Source: DASVEE01 sp036380735 (lineage in GTDB: Bacteria > Acidobacteriota > Thermoanaerobaculia > Gp7-AA8). From it: a DNA stretch of 64,000 bases. Below are positions 32,803-40,690 of the stretch, one piece after another; position 1 is the stretch's first letter, and each line of letters starts with the position of its first letter. Below the pieces are notes generated by a model. The model had not been told where the DNA came from, made no database searches, and saw only the letters and a list, made by a program, of their open reading frames with translations. The stretch is taken from the NCBI GenBank assembly GCA_036380735.1, contig DASVEE010000058.1, positions 1-64,000 of the forward strand. Direction: 5' to 3'. The position numbers were made by a program, and so were the translations under genes.

Positions 32803-33439
32803 GATCGACCATCTTGTTCTTCAGCGCGTACGCCACCACCTGGGCGCGGTTATGAAGGCGCAGCTTGTCGAGGATGTTGCGCACGTGGAACTTGACCGTG
32901 TTTTCGGAAAGCCCCAGGCGGCGCGCCAGCGTGCGGTTCGACACGACGCCGTCGACCATCAGTTCCAGCACTTCGCGCTCGCGCGCGGTGAGCGCGTCGT
33001 CATCGTGAGTCGCGGGCTCCGCGGCGGGTTTGGCGAATTCGACGAGAAGCTTGCGCGCCAGCGCAGGGGTCAGCGCCGGCTCCCCTTGACTCGCACGGTC
33101 GAGCAGCGCGAAGAAATCCTCCGCCTCGAGGTTCTTCAGCAGATAGCCCTGCGCGCCCGCCTTGATCGCCTCGAACAGCGTGGCGTCGCTTTCGGAGGCG
33201 GTGAGGATCACGACCTTGATGCCCGGCACCTCCGCCGTGAGCAGCTTCGTCGCGGCGATCCCGTCGAGCTCCGGCATCGACAAATCCATCAGCACCATGT
33301 CGGGCGTCAGCTCCTTGGCCAGCGCGATCGCTTCCCGGCCGTTCCGCGCTTCGCCGACGACGTCATGCCCCTGCGCCGTCAGCAGGCTGCGTAGCCCGTC
33401 ACGGAAAAGGGAATGGTCGTCGGCAATCAGGATCCGCAT
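32795..33439 (-). CDS. NarL/FixJ-type response regulator
   Basis: 214 residues. The receiver domain starts MRILIADDHSLFRDGLRSLL with the acidic pair, phospho-acceptor Asp52 in VLMDLSMPELDG, Thr at LTASES and Lys in GYLLKNLEAE. The C-terminal LuxR helix-turn-helix is LTAREREVLELMVDGVVSNR to LSENTVKFHVRNILDKLRLH. It is probably the partner of the HisKA_3 kinase at 31387-32784, although the pair is convergent rather than co-directional. Target genes are unknown. Confidence 0.93.
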   Translation of the reverse strand: MRILIADDHSLFRDGLRSLLTAQGHDVVGEARNGREAIALAKELTPDMVLMDLSMPELDGIAATKLLTAEVPGIKVVILTASESDATLFEAIKAGAQGYLLKNLEAEDFFALLDRASQGEPALTPALARKLLVEFAKPAAEPATHDDDALTAREREVLELMVDGVVSNRTLARRLGLSENTVKFHVRNILDKLRLHNRAQVVAYALKNKMVDQD

Positions 33440-33470
33440 CGGGCGGAGTATACCGGCGGGCGCCAGGGCA

Positions 33471-33593
33471 GGACCGATAGGACGAATAGGACCTATAGGA
33501 CAGATAGGACGAATGGGACAGACAGGCCAATGTCATCTGTCCTATTCGTCCCATAGGTCCTATTCGTCCTATCCGTCCTATTCCTTCCTGACG
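33471..33593. repeat. 9-bp-unit inverted-repeat element, long stem
   Basis: Left arm about 33471-33526 (GGACCGATAGGACGAATAGG and further units), right arm about 33536-33592 (CTGTCCTATTCGTCCCATAG and further units), with a ten-base loop. It lies in the 284-bp gap between the divergent response regulator and OsmC genes. Apart from the GAAGGAGA ribosome site before OsmC I see nothing else in this gap. Confidence 0.88.
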
Positions 33594-33723
33594 CCTTCCC
33601 ACCACCCTTCCCCACATTTTCTCCATCTCCTCTCCAAGGCCCGCGGGCCGGCGCTGCCTATCTTGAGCAGCGTGCAGGCCGCATTGCGATGCGGCGCTGG
33701 AAAAACGAAGGAGAACAACACCC

Positions 33724-34293
33724 ATGTCCACCGTGACCACCCCGACGCCACGCAACGGAGTCAATGTCCCCGCCCTGTTCGCCACGCTCGATGCCGTGAA
33801 GGGTCAGCGCGACCTCGCGAAGTTCCAGTTCCGCGCGACGAATCGCTGGATCGCCGGCACCCACAGCCGCACGACCATCCGCGGCTTCTACGGTGCCGGC
33901 GGCGAGCAGGAGCACAAGAGCATCTTCATGTTCGACGGCGATCACCCGACCGTCCTCGTCGGCCAGGACAAAGGACCCACGCCGATCGAGTACCTCCTGG
34001 TCGGCCTCCTCTCCTGCCTCACCGCCGGCATCGGCAACATCGCCGCGGCGCGCGGCGTGGATCTGACCGAGGTCGAGTCGACCATCGAAGGCGACATCAA
34101 CCTGCTGGGCCTCCTCGGCATCGACGGGAACGTCCGCAACGGCTACGAAGGGCTGAAGGTGACGTTCCGCATCAAAGGCAACGCCTCCGAGGAAGAGCTG
34201 CGCAAGATCGTGGCGCGGTCGAAGGACCGCAGCGCGGTCTACGACGTGCTGACCAACGGCGTGCCCATCGACATCGCCGTGCTGACCACCTAA
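33724..34293 (+). CDS. OsmC-family protein
   Basis: 189 residues with GAAGGAGA upstream. The OsmC fold is marked by PTPIEYLLVGLLSCLTAGIG with the peroxidatic-type Cys98, preceded by LVGQDKGP. In catalytic OsmC and Ohr proteins a second Cys lies near the C-terminus, but here the matching region reads VARSKDRSAVYDVL with Ser instead. It may therefore not cycle as a classical thiol peroxidase. A strong hairpin of 9-bp units follows the stop. A flavoprotein gene lies 59 bp downstream. Confidence 0.88.
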   Translation: MSTVTTPTPRNGVNVPALFATLDAVKGQRDLAKFQFRATNRWIAGTHSRTTIRGFYGAGGEQEHKSIFMFDGDHPTVLVGQDKGPTPIEYLLVGLLSCLTAGIGNIAAARGVDLTEVESTIEGDINLLGLLGIDGNVRNGYEGLKVTFRIKGNASEEELRKIVARSKDRSAVYDVLTNGVPIDIAVLTT

Positions 34294-34301
34294 ACGACCA
34301 T

Positions 34302-34329
34302 GGACGGATGGGACAGTCCCATCCGTCCC
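34302..34329 (+). terminator. Terminator-like hairpin made of 9-bp units, after osmC-like gene
   Basis: GGACGGATGGGAC pairs perfectly with GTCCCATCCGTCC around a single-base loop. It is followed by CGTTTGT, a weak U-rich tail. It starts nine bases after the OsmC stop and 24 bases before the next start, so it could terminate or attenuate. Confidence 0.65.
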
Positions 34330-34352
34330 GTTTGTCCCATCGGAGTCCTTCA

Positions 34353-35567
34353 ATGAACATCCACACGGTCATCATCGGCGCCGGACAGGCCGGGCTGGCC
34401 CTCAGCCGCTGCCTCACGGAGCGCGGGGTCGAGCACGTGCTGCTCGAGCGCGGGCGCGTCGCGCAGCGCTGGAGCGAGCGCTGGGATTCGCTGCGCCTGC
34501 TGACGCCGAACTGGATGACGCGCCTCCCCCGCTGGTCGTATCGCGGCCCGCAGCCGAACGGCTTCCTCCGCCGCAACGACGTCGTCCGCTTCCTCCGCGA
34601 CTACGCGGTGTCGTTCGACGCGCCGGTGGAGGAAGACACCACCGTCCTCAGCGTGCGCACGGTGAATGGCAAGTGGCACGTGGCCACGACGCGCGGCAAC
34701 TGGCGCGCGGACAACGTCGTCATCGCCACCGGTCACTGCGACAAAGCGCGCGTGCCGGACTGCGAGCTGCCGCCGCACGTGCAGCAGCTCACGACACAGA
34801 CATACCGCAACCCGTCGAGCGTGCAGGATGGACGCGTGCTCGTCGTCGGCGCCTCGGCCTCCGGCGTCCAGCTTGCACGCGAGTTGCGCCGCGCCGGACA
34901 CGACGTGGTGATCGCCGTCGGCCGCCACAGCCGCATGCCGCGGCGCTATCGCGGACGCGACATCCACTACTGGCTCGATCGCGTCGGTCTGATGACGCGC
35001 GCGCTGAGCGACGTGCGCGACACCGACTACGCGCGGCACGAGCCGTCGCTGCAGCTCATCGGCGGCGATCGCAATCTCGACCTCCACGAGCTGGCGTCGA
35101 TGGGCGTGCAGCTCGCCGGACATTTGACGAGCCTCGACGCGACGCGCGCGCACTTCGCCGGCGACTTGCCGTTGAGCGTCGGCGACGCCGATCGCCGGCT
35201 GCGAAGCGTGCTCGCGAAGATCGACCGCCACATCGCGGGGCACGGCGCTGGCCGCCGCTTTCCGGCGGATGCGCCGCCGGCCGCGGTACCGGTCGACGAC
35301 GCGCCGCGCAGCGTCGAGCTGCATGACATTCGCACCGTGCTTTGGGCCACGGGCTACCAGCGCAGCTATCCGTGGCTGCACGCGCCGGTGCTCGACGCCC
35401 AGGGCGAGATCCGCCACCGCCGCGGCCGCACGCCGCTGCCGGGGCTCTACGTCCTCGGACTGCAGTTCATGACGCGGCGCAACTCGGCGCTGCTCGACGG
35501 CGTGGGCCGCGATGCCGAGGAGCTGGCGGAGGCGATTGCGCCAGTGGCGCGAAGGGAGGCAGCGTGA
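34353..35567 (+). CDS. FAD/NAD(P)-dependent monooxygenase-like flavoprotein
   Basis: 404 residues from the ATG at 34353. The FAD-binding motif is VIIGAGQAGLALSRCL at 6-21, a second dinucleotide motif is VLVVGASASGVQLARELRRA near 170, and a C-terminal ATGYQRSYPWL fits the flavin-monooxygenase/CzcO-like group. Such proteins use NADPH to oxygenate or reduce small substrates; the substrate is unknown here. The stop overlaps the next start (GTGA), so both flavoproteins are made together. Confidence 0.87.
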   Translation: MNIHTVIIGAGQAGLALSRCLTERGVEHVLLERGRVAQRWSERWDSLRLLTPNWMTRLPRWSYRGPQPNGFLRRNDVVRFLRDYAVSFDAPVEEDTTVLSVRTVNGKWHVATTRGNWRADNVVIATGHCDKARVPDCELPPHVQQLTTQTYRNPSSVQDGRVLVVGASASGVQLARELRRAGHDVVIAVGRHSRMPRRYRGRDIHYWLDRVGLMTRALSDVRDTDYARHEPSLQLIGGDRNLDLHELASMGVQLAGHLTSLDATRAHFAGDLPLSVGDADRRLRSVLAKIDRHIAGHGAGRRFPADAPPAAVPVDDAPRSVELHDIRTVLWATGYQRSYPWLHAPVLDAQGEIRHRRGRTPLPGLYVLGLQFMTRRNSALLDGVGRDAEELAEAIAPVARREAA

Positions 35568-36691
35568 AGACCAACCATTACGACGCAGTCATCGTGGGGG
35601 CTCGCGCCGCCGGCGCCGCGACAGCGATGCTGCTCGCGCGGCGCGGCATGCGCGTGCTCGCGGTGGACCGCGCGAGCTACGGCAGCGACACGCTGTCGAC
35701 GCATGCGCTCATGCGGCCCGCGGTCATCCAGCTCGAGCGCTGGGGGTTGCTGTCCGAGGTGATCGACGCGGGGACGCCGCCGGTGCTGCGCGCGGTGTTC
35801 CACTATCCGGACAAGAGCGTCGGGCTCGACATCGAGGCGCTGTATGCGCCGCGGCGGACGGTGCTCGACCGCATTCTTGCGGATGCAGCGCGCGAGGCGG
35901 GCGCGGAGGTGCGCTTCGGCGTCGTCGTCGACGACCTGCGCTTCGATGCGAGCGGCCGCGTGACCGGCATCCGCGGACGCGACGACGACGGGCACGACCT
36001 CACGCTCTCCGCCGGCATCGTCATCGGTGCGGACGGCATTCGATCCGTGGTGGCGCAGCAGACGGCGGCGCCGGTCACACGCGAGGCCACCGCCGGCGCC
36101 GCGTGCGTCTACGGCTACTTCCGCGGTGTCGAGGCGGAAGGCTACGAGTGGATCTACGGCGACGGCGTCGCCGCGGGGCTGATCCCGACGAACGACGGCG
36201 AACTGTGCGTGTTCGCCGGCGGCTCGACGCAGCGGTTCCGCCGCGACGTGCAGCCGAACCTCGAGGCGGGCTTCACGCGCATCCTCGAAGAGGCGTCGCC
36301 CGCGGTCGCGGAGCGGATCGCGCGAGGCACGCACGCAGGCCGCTTCCGCGGCTTCGCCGGCGTGCGCGGCTACTACCGCAAACCGTACGGCCCCGGCTGG
36401 GCGCTGGTCGGCGACGCCGGCTACTTCCGCGACCCGATCGTCAACCATGGCATCACCGACGCGTTTCGCGACGCGGAGCTGCTCGCACGAGCGGTCGACG
36501 GCACCACGAGCTTCGCCGACTACGAAGCCACGCGCGACCGCGTGACGAAGGACCTCTTCGCGGTGACGGAGCGTCTGGCCGCGTACGACTGGCACCGCGA
36601 CGAACTGGAAGGGCTGCTACGCGACGTCAGCCGCGCCACCCGGCCGGAAATGCGCCTGCTGGCGGAATGGGAACTGGCCGCGGCGTCGTAG
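35564..36691 (+). CDS. FAD-dependent oxidoreductase, geranylgeranyl-reductase/PHBH-like
   Basis: 375 residues from a GTG at 35564 overlapping the upstream TGA; AGGGAGG precedes it. FAD motifs: DAVIVGARAAGAATAMLLAR (a GxGxxG variant with Ala-Arg), STHALMRPAVIQLERWG, IVIGADGIRSVV (DG motif) and ALVGDAGYFRDPIVNHGITD (GD motif). It belongs to the group A flavin monooxygenase/GGR superfamily. Possible roles are hydroxylation or double-bond reduction of an isoprenoid or aromatic compound together with the upstream flavoprotein; the substrate is unknown. Its stop codon merges with the first base of a repeat element. Confidence 0.87.
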   Translation: MKTNHYDAVIVGARAAGAATAMLLARRGMRVLAVDRASYGSDTLSTHALMRPAVIQLERWGLLSEVIDAGTPPVLRAVFHYPDKSVGLDIEALYAPRRTVLDRILADAAREAGAEVRFGVVVDDLRFDASGRVTGIRGRDDDGHDLTLSAGIVIGADGIRSVVAQQTAAPVTREATAGAACVYGYFRGVEAEGYEWIYGDGVAAGLIPTNDGELCVFAGGSTQRFRRDVQPNLEAGFTRILEEASPAVAERIARGTHAGRFRGFAGVRGYYRKPYGPGWALVGDAGYFRDPIVNHGITDAFRDAELLARAVDGTTSFADYEATRDRVTKDLFAVTERLAAYDWHRDELEGLLRDVSRATRPEMRLLAEWELAAAS

Positions 36692-37028
36692 GGGAACGAT
36701 AGGACGAATAGGACCTATAGGACTGATAGGCCGAATAGGACAAAGGCGCTGCCCCATAGAGCACAGCTTTCAAGAGAGTCGCCGCGCCGCGATGCGCCAG
36801 CCCGCCTCAGGCGGGCGGCAGCGTCGTAGCCCCGGGCGTCAGCCCGGGGTTGTAGCCCCCACACCACCGGAGCCGGCCTGCGCCGGCGGCACACCCAGCC
36901 CTGTGGCGCCGGCTCACGCCGGCTCAGAAGAGAAGGGGCTGCGGACCCCCGGGCTTACGCCCGGGGCTAGAAGTCGCTGCCGCCCGCCGAAGGCGGGCTT
37001 GTCCCATAGGTCCTATTCGTCCTATCGG
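36691..37028. repeat. Concentric inverted repeats between convergent genes
   Basis: Outer arms: GGGGAACGATAGGACGAATA at 36691 with five or six 9-bp units, against CCCATAGGTCCTATTCGTCC at about 37002. Inside are mirrored GC hairpins: GCCCGCCTCAGGCGGGC, CCCCGGGCGTCAGCCCGGGG, GCCGGCCTGCGCCGGC, GCCGGCTCACGCCGGC, CCCGGGCTTACGCCCGGG and GCCCGCCGAAGGCGGGC. The first pairs with the last and the second with the fifth as larger arms. It fills the whole gap between the flavoprotein and the STAND regulator, and its right arm supplies the regulator's stop codon. Confidence 0.88.
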
Positions 37029-39784
37029 TTCTGCACCACCGCCATCGGGTCCGCCTCTTCTGCACCCGCGGCAAATGCCTCCAGACTGCGGCGCACCCTC
37101 ACGCAGAACAGGGGCGACTGCTGTTCCTCGGCGATGGCCAGCGCGCGGCGTAGCGCGTTGACGGCGGTGTCGCGGTCGCGCTCCGCGACCAGGTGCGCGG
37201 TCATGCGGTACAGCTCCGGGAGGTAGAAGAACGACCGGTGGCGGTTCACCAGCGCCATCGCGTCTTCCAGCGCTTCCACGGCGCCGTTACGGTCGCCGCT
37301 GCGCGTCAGTGACTCGGCCAGGATGGCGAGGAACAGCGGCACGTCCATACGCGCGCCGATCATCTGTGCGGTGCGGATGCCGGCGCGGATCTCGCGCACG
37401 GCTTCGTCGTGCTCGCCGTCATAGGAGAGGCACCATCCGAGGAGGATGCGGCCGCAGGAGACGAGGAAAGGGAAGCGGCGCTCGCGCGCGATTGCCGATC
37501 CGGCTTCCGCCAGCTTGCGGCACTCCTCGACCTCGCGCCGGTAGAAGCGGAGGAAGCCCGCCTGCAGGAGCGCGCTCGCTTTCGCCAGCTCGTCGCCGAT
37601 CGCCTCGGCCAGCCGAAGCGCTTCGCGGTTGTGTGCCAGCGCTTCCTCGTCCTGTCCGACGAACAGCTTCGCGCCCGAGACCCAGCCGTGCGTCTGCACG
37701 AGCAGCAGCGTGTTGGGCACGTCCACCGGAAGATTTGCGCCGGCGGCGAACGCGAGCTCCGCGTGGCGGACGGCTTCCACGTAGCGCCCCTGATGCAGCA
37801 TCGCGCAGGTGAGCAGCTCGTGCGACTCGATGAGATTCGTGCTCGTCTCGTCGAGCGCGAGCCGCTCGAGGGCGATGCGCTCGGCGCGCACGTACTCGCC
37901 GCGATACTCGTACATGATGGCCAGGCCGTACAGCAACTGCGAAAGGTGCGGCATGTCGCTGTGCTGACGCGCGAGCTCGACGCCGCGGAAGTAGTTCTTC
38001 TCCGCCTGCACGTCGCCCCAGCCGCGCGTCGCGATGATGGCCGGTGCGAGCCGGGCGCGGATGGCGAGCTCGCGGCGGTCGCGCTCGATCGACGGCGGCA
38101 GCTCCAGGATCAGCTCCACCGTGGCGGCGAAGTGCAGCGCGGCTTCGCGATAGGCGCTCCGGCCGAGCGCCTGCTCGGCGGCGAGCTGCAGGTAGCGGAT
38201 GGCGCGCTCGCGGTCCTGCGCGCGCTGGAAGTGCAGCGCGAGCTCCGCGGCGCGCTCGCGCTCCCGTCCCTGCCACGCGCGCTCCAGCGCCAGTCCCGCC
38301 TGTTGATGGAGGCGCGTCCGCCGTGCGAGAGGAATGCGCTCGTAGAGCACATCCACGTAGAGATCGTGCGTGAACGCGAAGCGCGAGGTGAACGTGCCGT
38401 CGCCCCACTGTTCGGTGCCCGCGGCGCGCAGGAAGCGCCCTACGCGCGCGAACGCTTCACAACGCCGCTCGACGTCATCGTCATCGGCAGGCAGCGTCGC
38501 GGCGACGATCGCGGCAGGGAACTCGCGCCCGATGACGCTCGCCGTCTCCAGCATCCGCTGCTCCTCGTCCGACAACGCGGCGATCTGCTTCTCGATGAGC
38601 TGTTGCAGCGAGTCGGGGACGTCGCGCGCGAGCGTCTCAAGCGGTGCGCCGATGCAGCCGCGCGTGACCCACGAATCGACGAGATTGCCGACGAAGAGCG
38701 GATTCCCCGAGGTCCGTTTGTGCAGCAGCACAGCGAGGTCGGCGTGCGCCGCGTCGGGCAGGCGCAACGCGAGGTACTCCTCCAGCTCGCGCACCGCGAG
38801 CAGCGGCAGCGCCACGACGTCGCACTGCTTCCGCGCGCGCAGCTCATGCGCAACGGCGTACACCGGGTGCTTCGATGCCTTCACGTCCGCCGGGCGATAC
38901 GTGCCGATGACGAGGACGCGCGCGGCGTGCGGCTGCTTCGCGAGCAGGTCGATCGCTTCGAGCGTCGCGAAGTCGCTCCAGTGCAGGTCTTCGAGAAGGA
39001 TGATCAGCGTGGCCGCGGCGGTGAGCTGCTCGATGGCCATGCCGAGCTCGCGCAGCATCCGTTCGCCCGGCGCGCCGGTGCGCGAGCGCAGCACCGCCAG
39101 CTCGTCGTCCGGTACGAGCCACGGCATCTGCACGAGCCAGCTCGGGGCGACGCGCCGCAGCACTTCGATGCTCGCCGCATTCGCGCGGCAGAGGCGCCCG
39201 AGGGCGTCGAGGAGCGGCATGTAGGGCTCGCCGCTGCCGCGATGTTCGACGCATTGACCGCGCGCGGCGAGGAGCTGCGCGTGGCGCGCGAGGAACGCTT
39301 CCACCAGCGTGGTCTTCCCCGCCCCCGCCTCCCCCGCCACGAACACCACCTTGCGCTTCCCCGTCGCCGCCTCGGACAGCGCCGCGTCCAGGCGTTCGAG
39401 CTCCGCTTCGCGTCCGACGAACCCCGTGGGCCGCGGCGCGGGGACGCGGCGCGGCGTCACGACCGTTTCGCCGTCATGCTCCCGCACCTCGGCCACGAAC
39501 CGGTAGCCGCGCCCATGCTGCGTGCGGATCACGAGCTGCGCCTTCCCCGTATCGCCCACCGCCTTGCGCGCTTCCTTGAGGCGCGACGTGAGCGTCGTTT
39601 CCGACACGAAGCGGTCGTGCCAGACGTTCTCCAGCAACTCCTCTTTCGAGATGACGCGATCGCGGTTCGCGGCGAGGTACACCAGCACGTTGAACACCTG
39701 CGGCTCCACGGGGCGCACCACGCCGCTTTCACGCAGTTCGAAGACGCGCGTGTCTAGCTCGAAGGAGCCAAAGGCGTAGATCAT
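37022..39784 (-). CDS. Transcriptional regulator: winged helix, STAND ATPase, TPR
   Basis: 920 residues. An OmpR-type winged-helix domain (about 1-98, IYAFGSFELDTRVFELRES and LTSRLKEARKAVGD) is joined to a STAND/AAA ATPase with Walker A GEAGAGKTT at 151-159 and Walker B LIILLEDLHWSD near 245, then helical TPR-like repeats to the end. This architecture is that of large ATP-dependent activators related to CadC/SARP and MalT-like proteins. Ligand or partner binding to the TPR part would control DNA binding. The stop TAG lies within the adjoining 9-bp-unit element (CGATAGGAC). A long hairpin lies just upstream of its start. Confidence 0.9.
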   Translation of the reverse strand: MIYAFGSFELDTRVFELRESGVVRPVEPQVFNVLVYLAANRDRVISKEELLENVWHDRFVSETTLTSRLKEARKAVGDTGKAQLVIRTQHGRGYRFVAEVREHDGETVVTPRRVPAPRPTGFVGREAELERLDAALSEAATGKRKVVFVAGEAGAGKTTLVEAFLARHAQLLAARGQCVEHRGSGEPYMPLLDALGRLCRANAASIEVLRRVAPSWLVQMPWLVPDDELAVLRSRTGAPGERMLRELGMAIEQLTAAATLIILLEDLHWSDFATLEAIDLLAKQPHAARVLVIGTYRPADVKASKHPVYAVAHELRARKQCDVVALPLLAVRELEEYLALRLPDAAHADLAVLLHKRTSGNPLFVGNLVDSWVTRGCIGAPLETLARDVPDSLQQLIEKQIAALSDEEQRMLETASVIGREFPAAIVAATLPADDDDVERRCEAFARVGRFLRAAGTEQWGDGTFTSRFAFTHDLYVDVLYERIPLARRTRLHQQAGLALERAWQGRERERAAELALHFQRAQDRERAIRYLQLAAEQALGRSAYREAALHFAATVELILELPPSIERDRRELAIRARLAPAIIATRGWGDVQAEKNYFRGVELARQHSDMPHLSQLLYGLAIMYEYRGEYVRAERIALERLALDETSTNLIESHELLTCAMLHQGRYVEAVRHAELAFAAGANLPVDVPNTLLLVQTHGWVSGAKLFVGQDEEALAHNREALRLAEAIGDELAKASALLQAGFLRFYRREVEECRKLAEAGSAIARERRFPFLVSCGRILLGWCLSYDGEHDEAVREIRAGIRTAQMIGARMDVPLFLAILAESLTRSGDRNGAVEALEDAMALVNRHRSFFYLPELYRMTAHLVAERDRDTAVNALRRALAIAEEQQSPLFCVRVRRSLEAFAAGAEEADPMAVVQNR

Positions 39785-39815
39785 GATGTATGCGGCGATG
39801 GTAGCCGATTCAAAA

Positions 39816-39917
39816 GGGGAACGATGGGACCTATAGGACGAATAGGACTGATAGGACAGGCGCGCAGCTCATTCGTCCTATCAGTCCTATTCGTCCTATA
39901 GGTCCTATCGTTCCCCG
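39816..39917. repeat. 9-bp-unit element, near-perfect 42-bp stem
   Basis: The left arm starts GGGGAACGATGGGACCTATA at 39816 and runs to 39858; the right arm, 39876-39917, ends CCTATAGGTCCTATCGTTCC. The arms match at 41 of 42 bases with a 17-base loop. It lies between the end of the 256-residue unknown gene (39920) and the start of the regulator gene (39784), both on the minus strand. This is the best example of the family. Confidence 0.92.
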
Positions 39918-39919
39918 CC

Positions 39920-40690
39920 CTACTTCTTCCGGCGGTTCTTCTTGCGCGACGCCTTCTCCATCCTGGCCTTGCGCTTCGTCTGATCCTTCTTCTTCCGGGC
40001 AAGCGCGATGCGTTCGCCGCGGGCGGCGGCGTGCGCGGCTTTCACCTGCATCATCATCTCCGGGTAGAGCGGCTGCAGTTCCTGCAGGTAGGCGTCGATG
40101 CGGGCACCATCGCGTGTCGTCGTAACACGGTTCATCCAGCGGAAGAATGCGGCGAAAGCGTCGATCGCGGCGGCTGCATCGTCGGGCGACTGGAACGCGA
40201 GCTCGGTCGGGATGACGCGCAGCAACAGCTCGTTCGCGTGTGCGCGATCGAAGAACATCGGCAGCGGAAACCCCGTCTCGTACGCTAGCACCAGCAGCTC
40301 GTTCACCCACTCGCCGGCGTCTTCGTCGAGGCTTGCATCGCTGGCAAGAAAGGTATCGACGAGCTTCTCGATCACGGCCAGAACCTCGTCCTGATCGTCG
40401 AGATCGACCTCGGCCAGCGCCTGAAACGGGGTGCCGCTCTGCTTCTCCTCGACGAGCTGCTCGCGGAGCACTGCGATACGGCGCGCCGCGTACGGTGGGA
40501 GCTCGTCGGGATGCGCCCCGAGGGCCAGCAGGAGCATCGCTACCGTTGTCCGGGCCGGCGCTGCGTCGAGGCGCGCCGAGAGCGCTGCCACGGCCTCCTC
40601 ACGGTCTAACGTGCCGAACAACTCCGTCGCCTCGGCCAGCGGCAACTCCCCTGCATCCAGCCGGCGCAGCGCTTCCTGAAGATCGCTCAT
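39920..40690 (-). CDS. Unknown protein with basic C-terminus
   Basis: 256 residues from the ATG at 40690, which overlaps the stop of the DyP gene (ATGA). Mostly helical, with an acidic middle (EVDLDDQDEVLAVIEKLVDT, SDASLDEDAGEWVNELLVLA) and a very basic tail ending in KKKDQTKRKARMEKASRKKN. Ala/Leu-rich helices in the first half suggest HEAT- or TPR-like packing. The tail could bind nucleic acid or a membrane. Not recognised. Coupling to the peroxidase suggests a shared role. Confidence 0.82.
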   Translation of the reverse strand: MSDLQEALRRLDAGELPLAEATELFGTLDREEAVAALSARLDAAPARTTVAMLLLALGAHPDELPPYAARRIAVLREQLVEEKQSGTPFQALAEVDLDDQDEVLAVIEKLVDTFLASDASLDEDAGEWVNELLVLAYETGFPLPMFFDRAHANELLLRVIPTELAFQSPDDAAAAIDAFAAFFRWMNRVTTTRDGARIDAYLQELQPLYPEMMMQVKAAHAAARGERIALARKKKDQTKRKARMEKASRKKNRRKK

